Below, piece by piece: positions 53,211 to 61,710 of a stretch of DNA of 64,000 bases. The DNA is from Calditrichales bacterium MX18-03 (GTDB lineage: Bacteria > Bacillota > Clostridia > Lutisporales > Lutisporaceae). The first letter of the stretch is position 1; the number at the start of each line of letters is the position of its first letter. Made by a program: the position numbers and the translations under genes. A model generated the notes under the pieces. That model worked only from the letters and a program-made list of their open reading frames with translations, was not told where the DNA came from and made no database searches. The DNA lies in assembly GCA_021083345.1 (NCBI GenBank), contig JAJGRE010000002.1, forward strand, positions 124,001 to 188,000. The letters run 5' to 3'.

Positions 53211-54806
53211 ATGCCAAGCATTTTTTTAACCGGATTTATGGGTACCGGTAAGAGTACCATCGGCAAACTGTTGGCAGATATCCTGAATTATCGCTTTTTT
53301 GACAGCGATGCTCTGATTGAAGAGAAGACCGGCCTTTCCATTCCGGATATATTCAAACAGTTCGATGAGCCATACTTCCGCAATCTGGAAAAATCCGTCC
53401 TAAACGAGCTAGCCCGTCTGGACCGCTGCGTCATATCTACTGGCGGCGGCATTGTGCTGGACCCTGAAAACATGCAGTTGATGCATACTTCAGGTGTGGT
53501 GGTGTGCCTGAAAGCACGTCCGGAAGAAATCCTGAAGCGTGTCTTGAAAGCTGACAACCGTCCGCTTCTGAATGTAGCGGACCCGGCTGCTGCCATTGGA
53601 CAGAAACTGCAGGAGCGCTGCAAATTGAATGAAGGAGACCTTATTTTGGATACCTCCGATATAACACCGGATCAAGCAGTAAAAAGAATTGTATCCTTTC
53701 TGACCCCATCGGACATAGTATATACAGTACAAGTGAATTTAAGGGAAAACCCATATGTTATCCATATCGGAAGCAATTTGCTGGACCGCCTTGGACACCT
53801 TTTATCCTCTGTGTATCCCCAAGGTAAGCTATTGATTGTCTCCAACCCTTCTGTCCATGGACTATGGGGCAAACGTCTGGAAAAAGCCCTCAAGGGAATG
53901 CCTTTTGAATTTTCTTGGGCGATTATACCGGATGGCGAAGAATATAAAAACCTGGAAACACTAGAGCAGCTGTACGATGCAGCGGTGGATTTCAGGCTGG
54001 ATAGAAAGTCACTTATCCTAGCTTTCGGCGGCGGCGTTATCGGTGATATGGCGGGTTTTATGGCTGCCACCTATATGCGCGGCGTTCCCTTCGTACAGAT
54101 TCCCACAACCCTGCTGGCACAGGTGGACAGCAGCATCGGCGGCAAAACAGCTGTCAACCATAAAAGCGGGAAAAACCTGATTGGCAGCTTTCATCAGCCC
54201 GTGTTGGTGGTATCCGACACCTCGCTGCTTGCAACCCTGCCGGAAAGAGAGCTGTCCAACGGTCTGGCAGAAATGATCAAGCACGGCGTCATATTGGATG
54301 AGACCTATTTCAATTTCCTGGAGCAAAACATCCACAGTATCCGTTTGCTGGAGCAAAAGGTTTTGCCTAAGGCATTGGAAGGCTCCTGCCGGATAAAGGC
54401 TGTCGTAGTGGAACAGGATGAAAAGGAAGAATCCCTCCGGGCACTGCTCAATTACGGTCATACCATCGGTCACGGCATAGAAACCGCTACGGACTATCAG
54501 GTTTTCCGGCATGGTGAAGCCGTTGCTTTGGGCATGGAAGGAGCTGCCGTTATCGCACAGGCCTTTGGTCTGTTTTCGGAGGAAGACCGTACCAGGCAGA
54601 ATAAAATGCTGAAGCAAGCTGGCCTGCCCACTGAATACCCCAATATTGATTCCGAGGCTGTTCTGAAGGCCATCACTTCGGACAAAAAAATGAAGAACGG
54701 CAGACTCCATTTTATTCTGCCGGAGAAAATCGGCCGGGCATTGATATCCCGTGACGTGACTACAGAGCACATCCGTGGTGCGTTAAAATTTTTAAGCAAC
54801 CAATAA
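53211..54806 (+). CDS. aroKB: Shikimate kinase / 3-dehydroquinate synthase fusion
   Basis: A 531-residue fusion of two shikimate-pathway enzymes. Residues 1-165 are shikimate kinase, with P-loop GFMGTGKST (residues 8-16), STGGGIVL and the ADNRPLL lid. Residues about 180-531 are 3-dehydroquinate synthase, with FGGGVIGDMAGFMAATYMRG, TTLLAQVDSSIGGKTAVNH and GHTIGHGIE. ATG 53211 follows GGAGG. Such fusions are known from Thermotoga and a few anaerobes. No separate aroK or aroB is seen in the window. Confidence 0.94.
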   Translation: MPSIFLTGFMGTGKSTIGKLLADILNYRFFDSDALIEEKTGLSIPDIFKQFDEPYFRNLEKSVLNELARLDRCVISTGGGIVLDPENMQLMHTSGVVVCLKARPEEILKRVLKADNRPLLNVADPAAAIGQKLQERCKLNEGDLILDTSDITPDQAVKRIVSFLTPSDIVYTVQVNLRENPYVIHIGSNLLDRLGHLLSSVYPQGKLLIVSNPSVHGLWGKRLEKALKGMPFEFSWAIIPDGEEYKNLETLEQLYDAAVDFRLDRKSLILAFGGGVIGDMAGFMAATYMRGVPFVQIPTTLLAQVDSSIGGKTAVNHKSGKNLIGSFHQPVLVVSDTSLLATLPERELSNGLAEMIKHGVILDETYFNFLEQNIHSIRLLEQKVLPKALEGSCRIKAVVVEQDEKEESLRALLNYGHTIGHGIETATDYQVFRHGEAVALGMEGAAVIAQAFGLFSEEDRTRQNKMLKQAGLPTEYPNIDSEAVLKAITSDKKMKNGRLHFILPEKIGRALISRDVTTEHIRGALKFLSNQ

Positions 54807-54816
54807 ATATTTTAAC

Positions 54817-54845
54817 TTGACTTTTATTCTGCCAGTGACTATAAT
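54817..54845 (+). promoter_or_regulatory. Promoter of the aroF leader transcript
   Basis: TTGACT (54817-54822), 17-base spacer, TATAAT (54840-54845). Transcription would begin near 54852, before the leader ORF. Confidence 0.9.
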
Positions 54846-54910
54846 TAAGAAAATTTACCGAGCAGGAATTGCCGGACACAGCGTCTGTTTCCGGCCGAAA
54901 GGTGATAGAA

Positions 54911-55075
54911 ATGAAAAGCAGTCTTAGCATGAGCACAAGAGCATATTGGTTTTATTTCAGCTTTATCCAGGGCTTTAACTATTATTTTAGCGCTGGTTAT
55001 TTTACATTGCTGAAAAACTTTCATATGCCGCTTATTCTAAGAAAAGCAAACCGCTTTAGGTGCGTATACCGATAG
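54911..55075 (+). CDS. Aromatic leader peptide of aroF
   Basis: A 54-codon ORF with an AAAGGTGATAG ribosome site. Codons 12-31 (54944-55003) hold five Tyr, six Phe and one Trp, 12 aromatic codons of 20, for example AYWFYFSF and NYYF. The stop at 55073-55075 touches a segment that can form an antiterminator. Ribosome stalling when aromatic aminoacyl-tRNAs are short would free that segment. The peptide has no expected function itself. It was recognised from composition and RNA context. Confidence 0.85.
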   Translation: MKSSLSMSTRAYWFYFSFIQGFNYYFSAGYFTLLKNFHMPLILRKANRFRCVYR

Positions 55076-55139
55076 CCCCAATGCAGGATTGGACCGGAAG
55101 GTTTTGGGAGGCTCTCTTAGATGGGAGCCTCCCTTTTTA
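55074..55139 (+). terminator. Attenuator: terminator with competing antiterminator
   Basis: The terminator pairs GGGAGGCTC (55106-55114) with GAGCCTCCC (55125-55133), followed by TTTTT. The upstream AGCCCCAA (55074-55081) can instead pair with TTGG and GGCT in 55104-55113, which would break the terminator arm. CCAAT and ATTGG (about 55078-55092) form a third competing hairpin. Confidence 0.8.
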
Positions 55140-55207
55140 TATATCTTAACACAGTAAACCAAAGAATAGTTTTAATAAATTTACGAATTTTTAAGGAGGA
55201 AGTCAAA

Positions 55208-56209
55208 ATGGTTATTGTCATGAAACCCATCGCATCCCAGGAGGATATCGGCAAAATAGTTGAAAAAATGGAAAACCAGGGCTACCGCGTGCACAAGTCG
55301 GTAGGCGACAACTACTGCATACTCGGTCTGATCGGTGATACAAACAAAATTGATATTAGTCAGTTGGAGGCGAATGCCATGGTAGAAAAAGTGCTGAGAG
55401 TGCACCATCCTTTCAAGCTGGCCAGCCGGCTGTTCCATCACGATGATACGGTCATTCAGGTGGGGGACTGTAAAATCGGCAAGGGCAGCCTGGCCATCAT
55501 CGCCGGCCCATGTGCCGTTGAAAGCGAAGAACAGCTCATGACCATCGCGCGGGAGGTTAAAAAAGCAGGCGCCCAGTTTCTGAGAGGCGGTGCATACAAG
55601 CCCAGAACCTCTCCTTACAGCTTTCAAGGTCTGGGTGAGGAAGGCCTTAAGATTCTCAGAAAAGCAAAGGAAGAAACCGGCATGCCCATCGTAACCGAGG
55701 TCATGAGTCATGAAACCTTTGATGTGGTTGAAGAATATGCCGACATTTTGCAGATCGGCGCCCGGAATATGCAGAACTTTGCCCTTCTGAAGCAGGCAGG
55801 CAAAAGCAGCAAGCCCATCCTTTTGAAGCGCGGCATGTCCGCCACCATTGAAGAATTCCTGATGGCTGCTGAGTATATCATGTCGGAGGGGAATCATCAG
55901 GTTATTTTATGCGAAAGAGGTATCAGAACCTTTGAGACCTATACCCGCAACACACTGGATCTCAGCGCCATTCCCGTCATAAAAGAGCTAAGCCACCTGC
56001 CCGTTATTGTGGATCCCAGCCATGCGACCGGCAAATGGGCCATGGTGGAGCCTCTGTCAAAGGCAGCAGTAGCCGCCGGAGCAGACGGTCTGACCATTGA
56101 AGTCCACCACCAGCCTGAGCTGGCGCTTTCGGACGGAGGCCAGTCGCTTAAGCCGGAGAAATTTGCAAAGCTTGTTGAATCGGTTTACCGGATTGCTTCC
56201 GTCTATTAA
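55208..56209 (+). CDS. aroF: 3-deoxy-7-phosphoheptulonate synthase
   Basis: A 333-residue DAHP synthase of the type with an N-terminal regulatory ferredoxin-like domain (about 1-70), as in Thermotoga. The barrel has [46 protein letters not shown] and [10 protein letters not shown]. It makes the first compound of the shikimate pathway from phosphoenolpyruvate and erythrose 4-phosphate. The start at 55208 follows AAGGAGG. The frame upstream to 55121 lies in the attenuator and is rejected. Confidence 0.95.
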   Translation: MVIVMKPIASQEDIGKIVEKMENQGYRVHKSVGDNYCILGLIGDTNKIDISQLEANAMVEKVLRVHHPFKLASRLFHHDDTVIQVGDCKIGKGSLAIIAGPCAVESEEQLMTIAREVKKAGAQFLRGGAYKPRTSPYSFQGLGEEGLKILRKAKEETGMPIVTEVMSHETFDVVEEYADILQIGARNMQNFALLKQAGKSSKPILLKRGMSATIEEFLMAAEYIMSEGNHQVILCERGIRTFETYTRNTLDLSAIPVIKELSHLPVIVDPSHATGKWAMVEPLSKAAVAAGADGLTIEVHHQPELALSDGGQSLKPEKFAKLVESVYRIASVY

Positions 56210-56418
56210 GCGCTGCTGCTTTTTGACTGTCATTTGAAAAAATTAAAAAACCATCCCATGATCATGTGATATTCTGTATGATATCGCTAAAATCGGTAAT
56301 ACTATAGGATATCACAACATCAATGCTGCTATAGTATACGGAATCTATGCAATCCTTTGTTCCAAACATGCTTTGCAGAATCGTATATGTAGTGTAAAAG
56401 TAATTGGGAGGAAATTTA

Positions 56419-56619
56419 ATGAAAACAGGAACTGTCAAATGGTTTAACGCTGAGAAGGGCTTTGGATTTATCTCCGTTCAGGGAGAAAACGATGTATTCG
56501 TTCATTATTCCGCCATTCAGGATGAGGGATTCAAAAGCCTGGCAGAAGGTGAAACGGTCCAGTTCGATATCATCGAAGGTTCCAAAGGACCTCAGGCTGC
56601 CAATGTAAGCAAGGCATAG
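56419..56619 (+). CDS. Cold-shock protein (CSD family)
   Basis: A 66-residue single cold-shock domain. RNP1 is KGFGFISV and RNP2 is VFVHYSAI, after the usual [14 protein letters not shown] start. It binds single-stranded RNA and DNA as a chaperone. The start has GGGAGG upstream. About 200 bases of AT-rich sequence upstream could be the long 5' leader common to cold-shock genes; a strong terminator follows. Confidence 0.95.
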   Translation: MKTGTVKWFNAEKGFGFISVQGENDVFVHYSAIQDEGFKSLAEGETVQFDIIEGSKGPQAANVSKA

Positions 56620-56626
56620 AAAGCGA

Positions 56627-56656
56627 AGGAGAGCGATTTATACCGCTCTCCTTTTT
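56627..56656. terminator. Terminator after the cold-shock gene
   Basis: AAGGAGAGCG and CGCTCTCCTT form the arms, followed by TTTT. It is shared with the convergent motor operon. Confidence 0.9.
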
Positions 56657-56666
56657 TATTCGCTGC

Positions 56667-57569
56667 TTAATTGCTTTTTAGCAGCGTCTCCGTTCCATCC
56701 AGGTATTTTTCGATCATATCCTGGATACTGGAATCCTTGATGATAATGGATATTTCGATACGCCTGTTTTTGGCAAGGACATCCCCACTGCTGCCGGAAG
56801 CCAGAGGTCGGAATTCCGAAAAACCGTTCGCTGCAAAATACCGGCCATACTTCTGCTCCAGCCTGGGATTGACCTGCATCATATAATTGACTACTTCTGT
56901 GGCACGCCGTGCTGAAAGCTCACGGTTATAAGCCGATGTGCCTGTTTCGTCGGTATGCCCATCTATGCTGATAGCATCGATGTTGCCTCTGATATCAACG
57001 TCATCCAGTATCTTTTCGAAGGCCTTTGCCAGCTGAGTCAGTAGCGACTTGGCATCAGGCTTCAACTGATAGGAATTATAGGCAAAAAAAGTACTTTCAT
57101 TGATGATGATATTGGCATTATCGCCAATGGAAACCATTTCCTCACCCTTATTGTTCCGTTTTCCCAGCTCCTGTTCCACCGACTGCTTGACTTTTTTCAG
57201 AATATCAAGCCGCAGTAACGCAATCCCCTGCAGACGGATCTTGAGGTTCTCCAATGCTTCATTGCTGGCAGCTATGACAGCTTTCTGCTCCTCCACCTTT
57301 TGCGAGGACAGGGCCAGCGCCGCCTTCGTCCTGTCTGTTTCCAGCTGAATGCTGCGCAACTCCTCCTGTGCCTTTCCGATTTGCAGCTTGGATGTATCCA
57401 GCTGCTTCTGCGCAAAAGCCAGGTCGTTGCCATAGATAATGTTTTGCAAATAAGCCAGCAGCATAATAAAAAAAAGAATCAATGCAATGGTGGACATGAC
57501 ATCCGTAAAGGAAGGCCAGAACTGCTGGACGTCCATGCCGCTTATCAAGGCTCTTCTTCTGAGTTTCAT
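56667..57569 (-). CDS. MotB/ZorB-like OmpA-domain motor protein
   Basis: A 300-residue protein. A short basic N-terminus is followed by one membrane segment (about 21-41) that carries Asp23 in FTDVMSTIALILFF, the expected ion-binding residue of MotB-type rods. A coiled coil (about 55-120) follows. The C-terminal OmpA-type peptidoglycan-binding domain has SIDGHTDETGTSAYN and NRRIEISI. It pairs with the MotA-like gene 19 bases upstream. The start at 57569 follows AGGAGG. Flagellar MotB is less likely because no flagellar gene is near. Confidence 0.85.
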   Translation of the reverse strand: MKLRRRALISGMDVQQFWPSFTDVMSTIALILFFIMLLAYLQNIIYGNDLAFAQKQLDTSKLQIGKAQEELRSIQLETDRTKAALALSSQKVEEQKAVIAASNEALENLKIRLQGIALLRLDILKKVKQSVEQELGKRNNKGEEMVSIGDNANIIINESTFFAYNSYQLKPDAKSLLTQLAKAFEKILDDVDIRGNIDAISIDGHTDETGTSAYNRELSARRATEVVNYMMQVNPRLEQKYGRYFAANGFSEFRPLASGSSGDVLAKNRRIEISIIIKDSSIQDMIEKYLDGTETLLKSN

Positions 57570-57588
57570 ATTTTTCCTCCTGTTTTTG

Positions 57589-58623
57589 TCAGCTGTTTTT
57601 CTCGCTTTTGGTTGCCGCTGCCGAAAGGATGGCATTTGAGAACTCATTTATGGAACGTTGATTGCTTTCGATGATCCGTGTTGAATCTAAAAGCGACTCC
57701 CGGAGATTGACAAAGCTGACATCCATCCGCTCGATGTTGCTTCGGAGGTTGTGGTTGAACTCACTGAAATCTCTGGTATTCTTGTTGAAATTCTGCAATG
57801 TCTCATCAAACTTATTGATGGTACCCTCCAGGCATCTGGAGGAATTCTCGATGCTGCTTGTTGCGGCAGACAAACGGTCTCCGAAATCAGACAAGGTCAT
57901 TTTAAGAATACCGTCGATCCTGTTTCCGAACTCATCAAATGCCGATGTGATGGTCCTGCACATTTTTTTCAGCTCAGTATCCTTTTCCTTGGCCAATTCC
58001 GGCTCCACTACGTTGTCAAGGTATTCTTCCAACTGCACCATGACCGATTGCTTCACACCATCGATATCAGCAAGAATGCTGAAGATGGTGATCAAAATAG
58101 AACCGGCTATGCCGGTCAGGCTGGTAATGAAAGCAACTGACATACCTCTTACCGATGTAATCAGGCTCAGGATAATGGAATCCATATTGGACAGCATTTC
58201 CCTGCTGCCGCTCTGGGTCAGCATTTCCACCAGCCGGCCTACCGACAGCGTCAAGCCATAAAAGGTCCCCAGCAGGCCAAGCACAATCATCAGGGAAACA
58301 GAATGCTTCACAAACCTTTCTCCCAGGCTTGTCCCCGTAAGCCGCGTAAAAAAATGCTTCTCTATCAGTGCCTGTGTATTGATTTCCGCGCAGGAAGCGA
58401 AGGATACCACCTTGTATTCGGTTATGATGTTTTGCAGAAAATCGGATTTTGCCCGCGATTCTTTGCGGCTTGACAGCTTGTTCAACTCATTTCTCAATCC
58501 GCCGTAACGGCTTCGGATGCATAGCATTGCAAAAAAAGAAACCAGGAAGATTCCCAGAATCAGCTGGACAATGATATACCCCATATCGTCCAATTTACCC
58601 GTCATATTTGTCAGCAGCTCCAT
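57589..58623 (-). CDS. MotA/TolQ/ZorA-like motor protein with long tail
   Basis: A 344-residue protein of the MotA/TolQ/ExbB superfamily. Hydrophobic segments lie at about 14-36, 108-127 and 161-184, with GLLGTFYGLTLSV and VAFITSLTGIAGSI in the conserved core. A cytoplasmic tail of about 155 residues predicted to be helical (for example NKFDETLQNFNKN) follows, unlike standard MotA but like ZorA. With the OmpA-domain partner it should form a 5:2 ion-driven motor. The start follows GAAGGAG. Confidence 0.82.
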   Translation of the reverse strand: MELLTNMTGKLDDMGYIIVQLILGIFLVSFFAMLCIRSRYGGLRNELNKLSSRKESRAKSDFLQNIITEYKVVSFASCAEINTQALIEKHFFTRLTGTSLGERFVKHSVSLMIVLGLLGTFYGLTLSVGRLVEMLTQSGSREMLSNMDSIILSLITSVRGMSVAFITSLTGIAGSILITIFSILADIDGVKQSVMVQLEEYLDNVVEPELAKEKDTELKKMCRTITSAFDEFGNRIDGILKMTLSDFGDRLSAATSSIENSSRCLEGTINKFDETLQNFNKNTRDFSEFNHNLRSNIERMDVSFVNLRESLLDSTRIIESNQRSINEFSNAILSAAATKSEKNS

Positions 58624-58924
58624 CTTCTCACTCCTTCAATTGATTGTTTCATGTTAGGTTGGGCTGTATTGTGCTGTTTTGTGTAATACTTCCATTACTT
58701 ACAAGTAATATTGTATAAAATCACAAGCAATTTATCAATACGACGAGCATTATCAAGATATATGAATCAAAACAAAAATTATTCCTTTTTTTGATGATAT
58801 TCATCCATATTCAGCATTTTATTATCACTTTTTTGTCCTAAAATAGATAAATGTGAAGAAATCTGCATTATCTTTCAGACATAAAAAAACCTCACCGCCA
58901 AAAAATATGGATGAGGTGAAAAAA

Positions 58925-59545
58925 ATGAAAAAGAAGCTTTTTGCTTTTATCATGCTCTTATGCCTGGCACTATCCACGATACAGGTCGCAGCCCAAACCG
59001 TCACTTACACCGTCAAGTCAGGCGACAGCATGTGGAAGATTGCGGAAAGATACCAGATAGGCGTCAGTGAAATCATTGCGCAGAATCCGCAAATCAAGAA
59101 TCCGGCATTGATCTATCCGGGGCAGAAGTTAACCATTCCCAACCTGGATGCCGTTAAGACATGGGAAAATGAAGTCATCCGGCTGGCAAATGCCGAAAGG
59201 TCCAAGAAGGGGCTCCCTGCCTTGGGAGCCAATTGGCAGCTCTCCAGGTGCGCAAGGTACAAATCCCAGGACATGATCAACAAGAACTATTTTGCCCACC
59301 AATCTCCGACTTACGGCTCCCCCTTCGATATGATGGAGTCCTTCGGATTGAGGTTTGCGGCCGCCGGCGAAAACATCGCCATGGGACAGCAATCACCGCA
59401 GGCTGTTATAACAGCTTGGATGAATTCACCGGGCCACCGGGGCAATATACTGAGTACATCATACTCACAGATCGGTGTCGGTCTGGCCAAAGACAAAAAT
59501 GGACGCTGCTACTGGACACAGATGTTTATCCGACCATCCAGATAG
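58925..59545 (+). CDS. Secreted LysM-CAP domain protein
   Basis: A 206-residue protein. It has a signal peptide (about 1-23), a LysM module (about 26-72, YTVKSGDSMWKIAERYQ) that binds peptidoglycan or cortex, and a C-terminal CAP domain (about 80-205) with WMNSPGHRGNIL. It resembles YkwD/SafA-type envelope proteins, often of spores. The start at 58925 is set by GAGGTG; an ACCTCA upstream can pair with that site. Codons before it are not conserved-looking. Confidence 0.88.
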   Translation: MKKKLFAFIMLLCLALSTIQVAAQTVTYTVKSGDSMWKIAERYQIGVSEIIAQNPQIKNPALIYPGQKLTIPNLDAVKTWENEVIRLANAERSKKGLPALGANWQLSRCARYKSQDMINKNYFAHQSPTYGSPFDMMESFGLRFAAAGENIAMGQQSPQAVITAWMNSPGHRGNILSTSYSQIGVGLAKDKNGRCYWTQMFIRPSR

Positions 59546-59562
59546 GTGTCCTATCAGCAAAA

Positions 59563-59599
59563 GAACCGTACAAACGCAATGCTTGTACGGTCCTTCTAT
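59563..59599. terminator. Terminator between LysM-CAP and GGDEF genes
   Basis: ACCGTACAA and TTGTACGGT form the arms around the loop ACGCAATGC region, between convergent genes. Confidence 0.85.
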
Positions 59600-60822
59600 T
59601 TACTAATGCAGTTCCTGCCTTTAGATTTTGCCCTATAAAGAGCTTTATCTGCCGCTTTGATGACTTCGTCAGCTTTTTTGTACTTATCTCCGCGCTCTGC
59701 TACGCCCATGCTGACCGTTACGGATAGCCGCTTGTTGCCTCCGGATCCCATCCTGACCTCAGACGGTTTTTTTTCAGGCCTGCTTTTGCTTCTTTTGGTA
59801 AACCCTCTGCCGGCAATGGTAATCCTCAACTCCTCCAGGATCGGAGCCACTTCATCCAGCTCCGTGGCCGGGAAGATCAGGGTGAATTCTTCGCCGCCGT
59901 AGCGGTAAGCCTTGCCGTTCCCCTTAAGGTTTTTCAGGCAGGAGGCCACCATCTTCAGAACCTCGTCTCCTACATCATGCCCGTGAGTGTCATTGAACTT
60001 TTTGAAATGGTCTACGTCCAGCATGCTGACGGTATACTTACCTTTCAGCTTCAGCATGTCCTCCTTCAAAGCCCTTCGTGACGGCAGCCCAGTCAATTCA
60101 TCCAGATATGCCATAGAATAGGATGCACGCAGCATGGCAGCCGTCAATACAAGACCGGCCGCAGCCATATGCAGTGAAAAGGCCATAGGCTCATCCTTGA
60201 CGATAAAGGCTGAAAACAAAAGGATCAGGACTGCCAAAAGCGGGCTGTCGGAATTCATACCTTTCCCCACTTGTCTGGCGAAGAGCACACAGAAGGAAAC
60301 CAGGAAAAGCGCCAGTGCAAATTGAGAGTAGGTCTCGCTGAACAGGTATTTGGCTTCAAAAAAATCCAGGCGCAGCAGCTGAACGAGATCAGCATCCTGA
60401 TACCACACGATCCAGGCAATCATCAGCAGCTGCGCCCCGATAAACATAAAGCGCATTCTTCCCCAAGATGAAAAAATGCCGCGCTCTTTTAAGGATGAAA
60501 GCACCAATATATCAATGGGCAAAAGGATGGTCAGGGTCTTGAAAACAGCAAGTTGGTAAAAAACCTTGTCCATCCCGTCAGGGATATAATGAACCAGCAG
60601 GCCGTAGCTGAAAGCCAAAACCAAAGCAACAAAAAAAATCTTGCTGCGGTTGAAGCTAAGGCTAAGCAGCCCTGCGACCGCCAACAAACCATAAGGCAGA
60701 TACATTAGGGTCTGCTGGAGCTGCTGTGGAAATGCATCTGCATTGTCATTCAGCAGATAGGCCAACGCAACCAGCGAGATCGGATATATCAAATATGCAA
60801 TTGCCCTTCTTATCTTTTTCAA
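59596..60822 (-). CDS. Membrane GGDEF diguanylate cyclase
   Basis: A 408-residue protein with about seven or eight N-terminal membrane segments (to about residue 235) and a C-terminal GGDEF domain. The active motif is YGGEEF, with LDVDHFKKFNDTHGHDVGD before it. It should make cyclic di-GMP. The RxxD inhibitory site before the motif is absent. A basic insertion (KRSKSRPEKKPSE) lies after the active-site strand. The TTG at 60822 has AAAGGG upstream; a longer frame to 60888 runs through a promoter-like region. Confidence 0.88.
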   Translation of the reverse strand: MKKIRRAIAYLIYPISLVALAYLLNDNADAFPQQLQQTLMYLPYGLLAVAGLLSLSFNRSKIFFVALVLAFSYGLLVHYIPDGMDKVFYQLAVFKTLTILLPIDILVLSSLKERGIFSSWGRMRFMFIGAQLLMIAWIVWYQDADLVQLLRLDFFEAKYLFSETYSQFALALFLVSFCVLFARQVGKGMNSDSPLLAVLILLFSAFIVKDEPMAFSLHMAAAGLVLTAAMLRASYSMAYLDELTGLPSRRALKEDMLKLKGKYTVSMLDVDHFKKFNDTHGHDVGDEVLKMVASCLKNLKGNGKAYRYGGEEFTLIFPATELDEVAPILEELRITIAGRGFTKRSKSRPEKKPSEVRMGSGGNKRLSVTVSMGVAERGDKYKKADEVIKAADKALYRAKSKGRNCISK

Positions 60823-60916
60823 CCCATTCGACCCTTTCTTTCCCGTGTAATCCGATAGAGCCTCAGAAGGCTCCTTACATTCTATCATAACATAAAGGAA
60901 GCTTTCATTTGCATGC

Positions 60917-60943
60917 TAAAAAATCGGCTTTCGCCGATTTTTT
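60917..60943. terminator. Terminator after the tetR-like gene
   Basis: AAAAAATCGGC and GCCGATTTTTT enclose TTTC. Confidence 0.9.
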
Positions 60944-60960
60944 TATTTCCGTCATGGACG

Positions 60961-61605
60961 TTATGATCCGCACTTGACCAAGCCTGTGAAAAAGCGGATA
61001 TGGGCCTGGAACTCCTGCTGCATTTTACGGAAATCAATATCAGTCTGATTCCTCAGGATATAATTTTCATAAAACTTATATATTATGAAAGCATGGAATT
61101 CGGCCGCCAGCTCCCTTGCATCGTACCGGCGGACCTTGCCTTTGTCCATCAGCTTGGAAAATGCTGTTTCCAGCACACTTCTGGATGCCACGATAAACTC
61201 CTGCAAAAAGAAGGACTTGGCCTTCTCATTGGCAAACTGCTCTATGGCAATAATCCTGAAGATCTTCTCGATCCTGGGAGACCGCAGGTAAACCACCGAA
61301 GCAAAAAGCATGGTTTCCAGAAAGGCTTCCACCGAATGGGTCTCTATCAACCGGTCCAGGTTTTCCGGCGTATAGAAATCCCCGAGGATCCTGCCCGTTT
61401 CTTCCTGGTACTGCCGGAACATAGAGTCCAGAATCGCTTCCTTGCTTTCAAAGTGGTTATAGATAGAGCTGCCTTTGATCCCAACTGCTTTGGCTATCTC
61501 GCGTATGGTCACCTGAAAATAGCCTTTTTCCGCGAATAAAGCCATAGCGGTATCCAGTATTTTCTCTTTTGTGGTTTTTTCTTCCGATTGCCTTACCTGT
61601 GTCAA
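60961..61605 (-). CDS. TetR/AcrR family transcriptional regulator
   Basis: A 214-residue regulator. The N-terminal helix-turn-helix (about 13-58) has ILDTAMALFAEKGYFQVTIREIA and GSSIYNHFESKEAIL. The ligand domain is helical. The TTG start follows GAGGTGG. A 15-bp palindrome lies 49-63 bases upstream and is the likely self-operator. Targets are not evident; the next gene upstream is divergent-like in spacing but on the same strand. Confidence 0.9.
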   Translation of the reverse strand: MTQVRQSEEKTTKEKILDTAMALFAEKGYFQVTIREIAKAVGIKGSSIYNHFESKEAILDSMFRQYQEETGRILGDFYTPENLDRLIETHSVEAFLETMLFASVVYLRSPRIEKIFRIIAIEQFANEKAKSFFLQEFIVASRSVLETAFSKLMDKGKVRRYDARELAAEFHAFIIYKFYENYILRNQTDIDFRKMQQEFQAHIRFFTGLVKCGS

Positions 61606-61653
61606 TCTGCTGCCACCTCGCCCATCTTCCCTTATTCAGCTCCAAAAGTCCGA

Positions 61654-61668
61654 ACTAACTTAGTTAGT
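61654..61668. promoter_or_regulatory. Palindromic operator candidate of the TetR regulator
   Basis: ACTAAC-TTA-GTTAGT, a 6-3-6 dyad between the tetR-like gene and the dUTPase-like gene. Confidence 0.6.
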
Positions 61669-61710
61669 ACCTTTTTAGTTTATACGAAGGGAGACGGCAT
61701 GTCAAGCTGC

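Noticed and set aside
55121-55207. N-terminal extension of aroF
   Set aside because: It lies in the attenuator terminator; AAGGAGG sets the start at 55208.
56667-58623. Complete Zorya defence system
   Set aside because: Only ZorA/ZorB-like genes are present; no helicase, nuclease or ZorC-like gene is adjacent.
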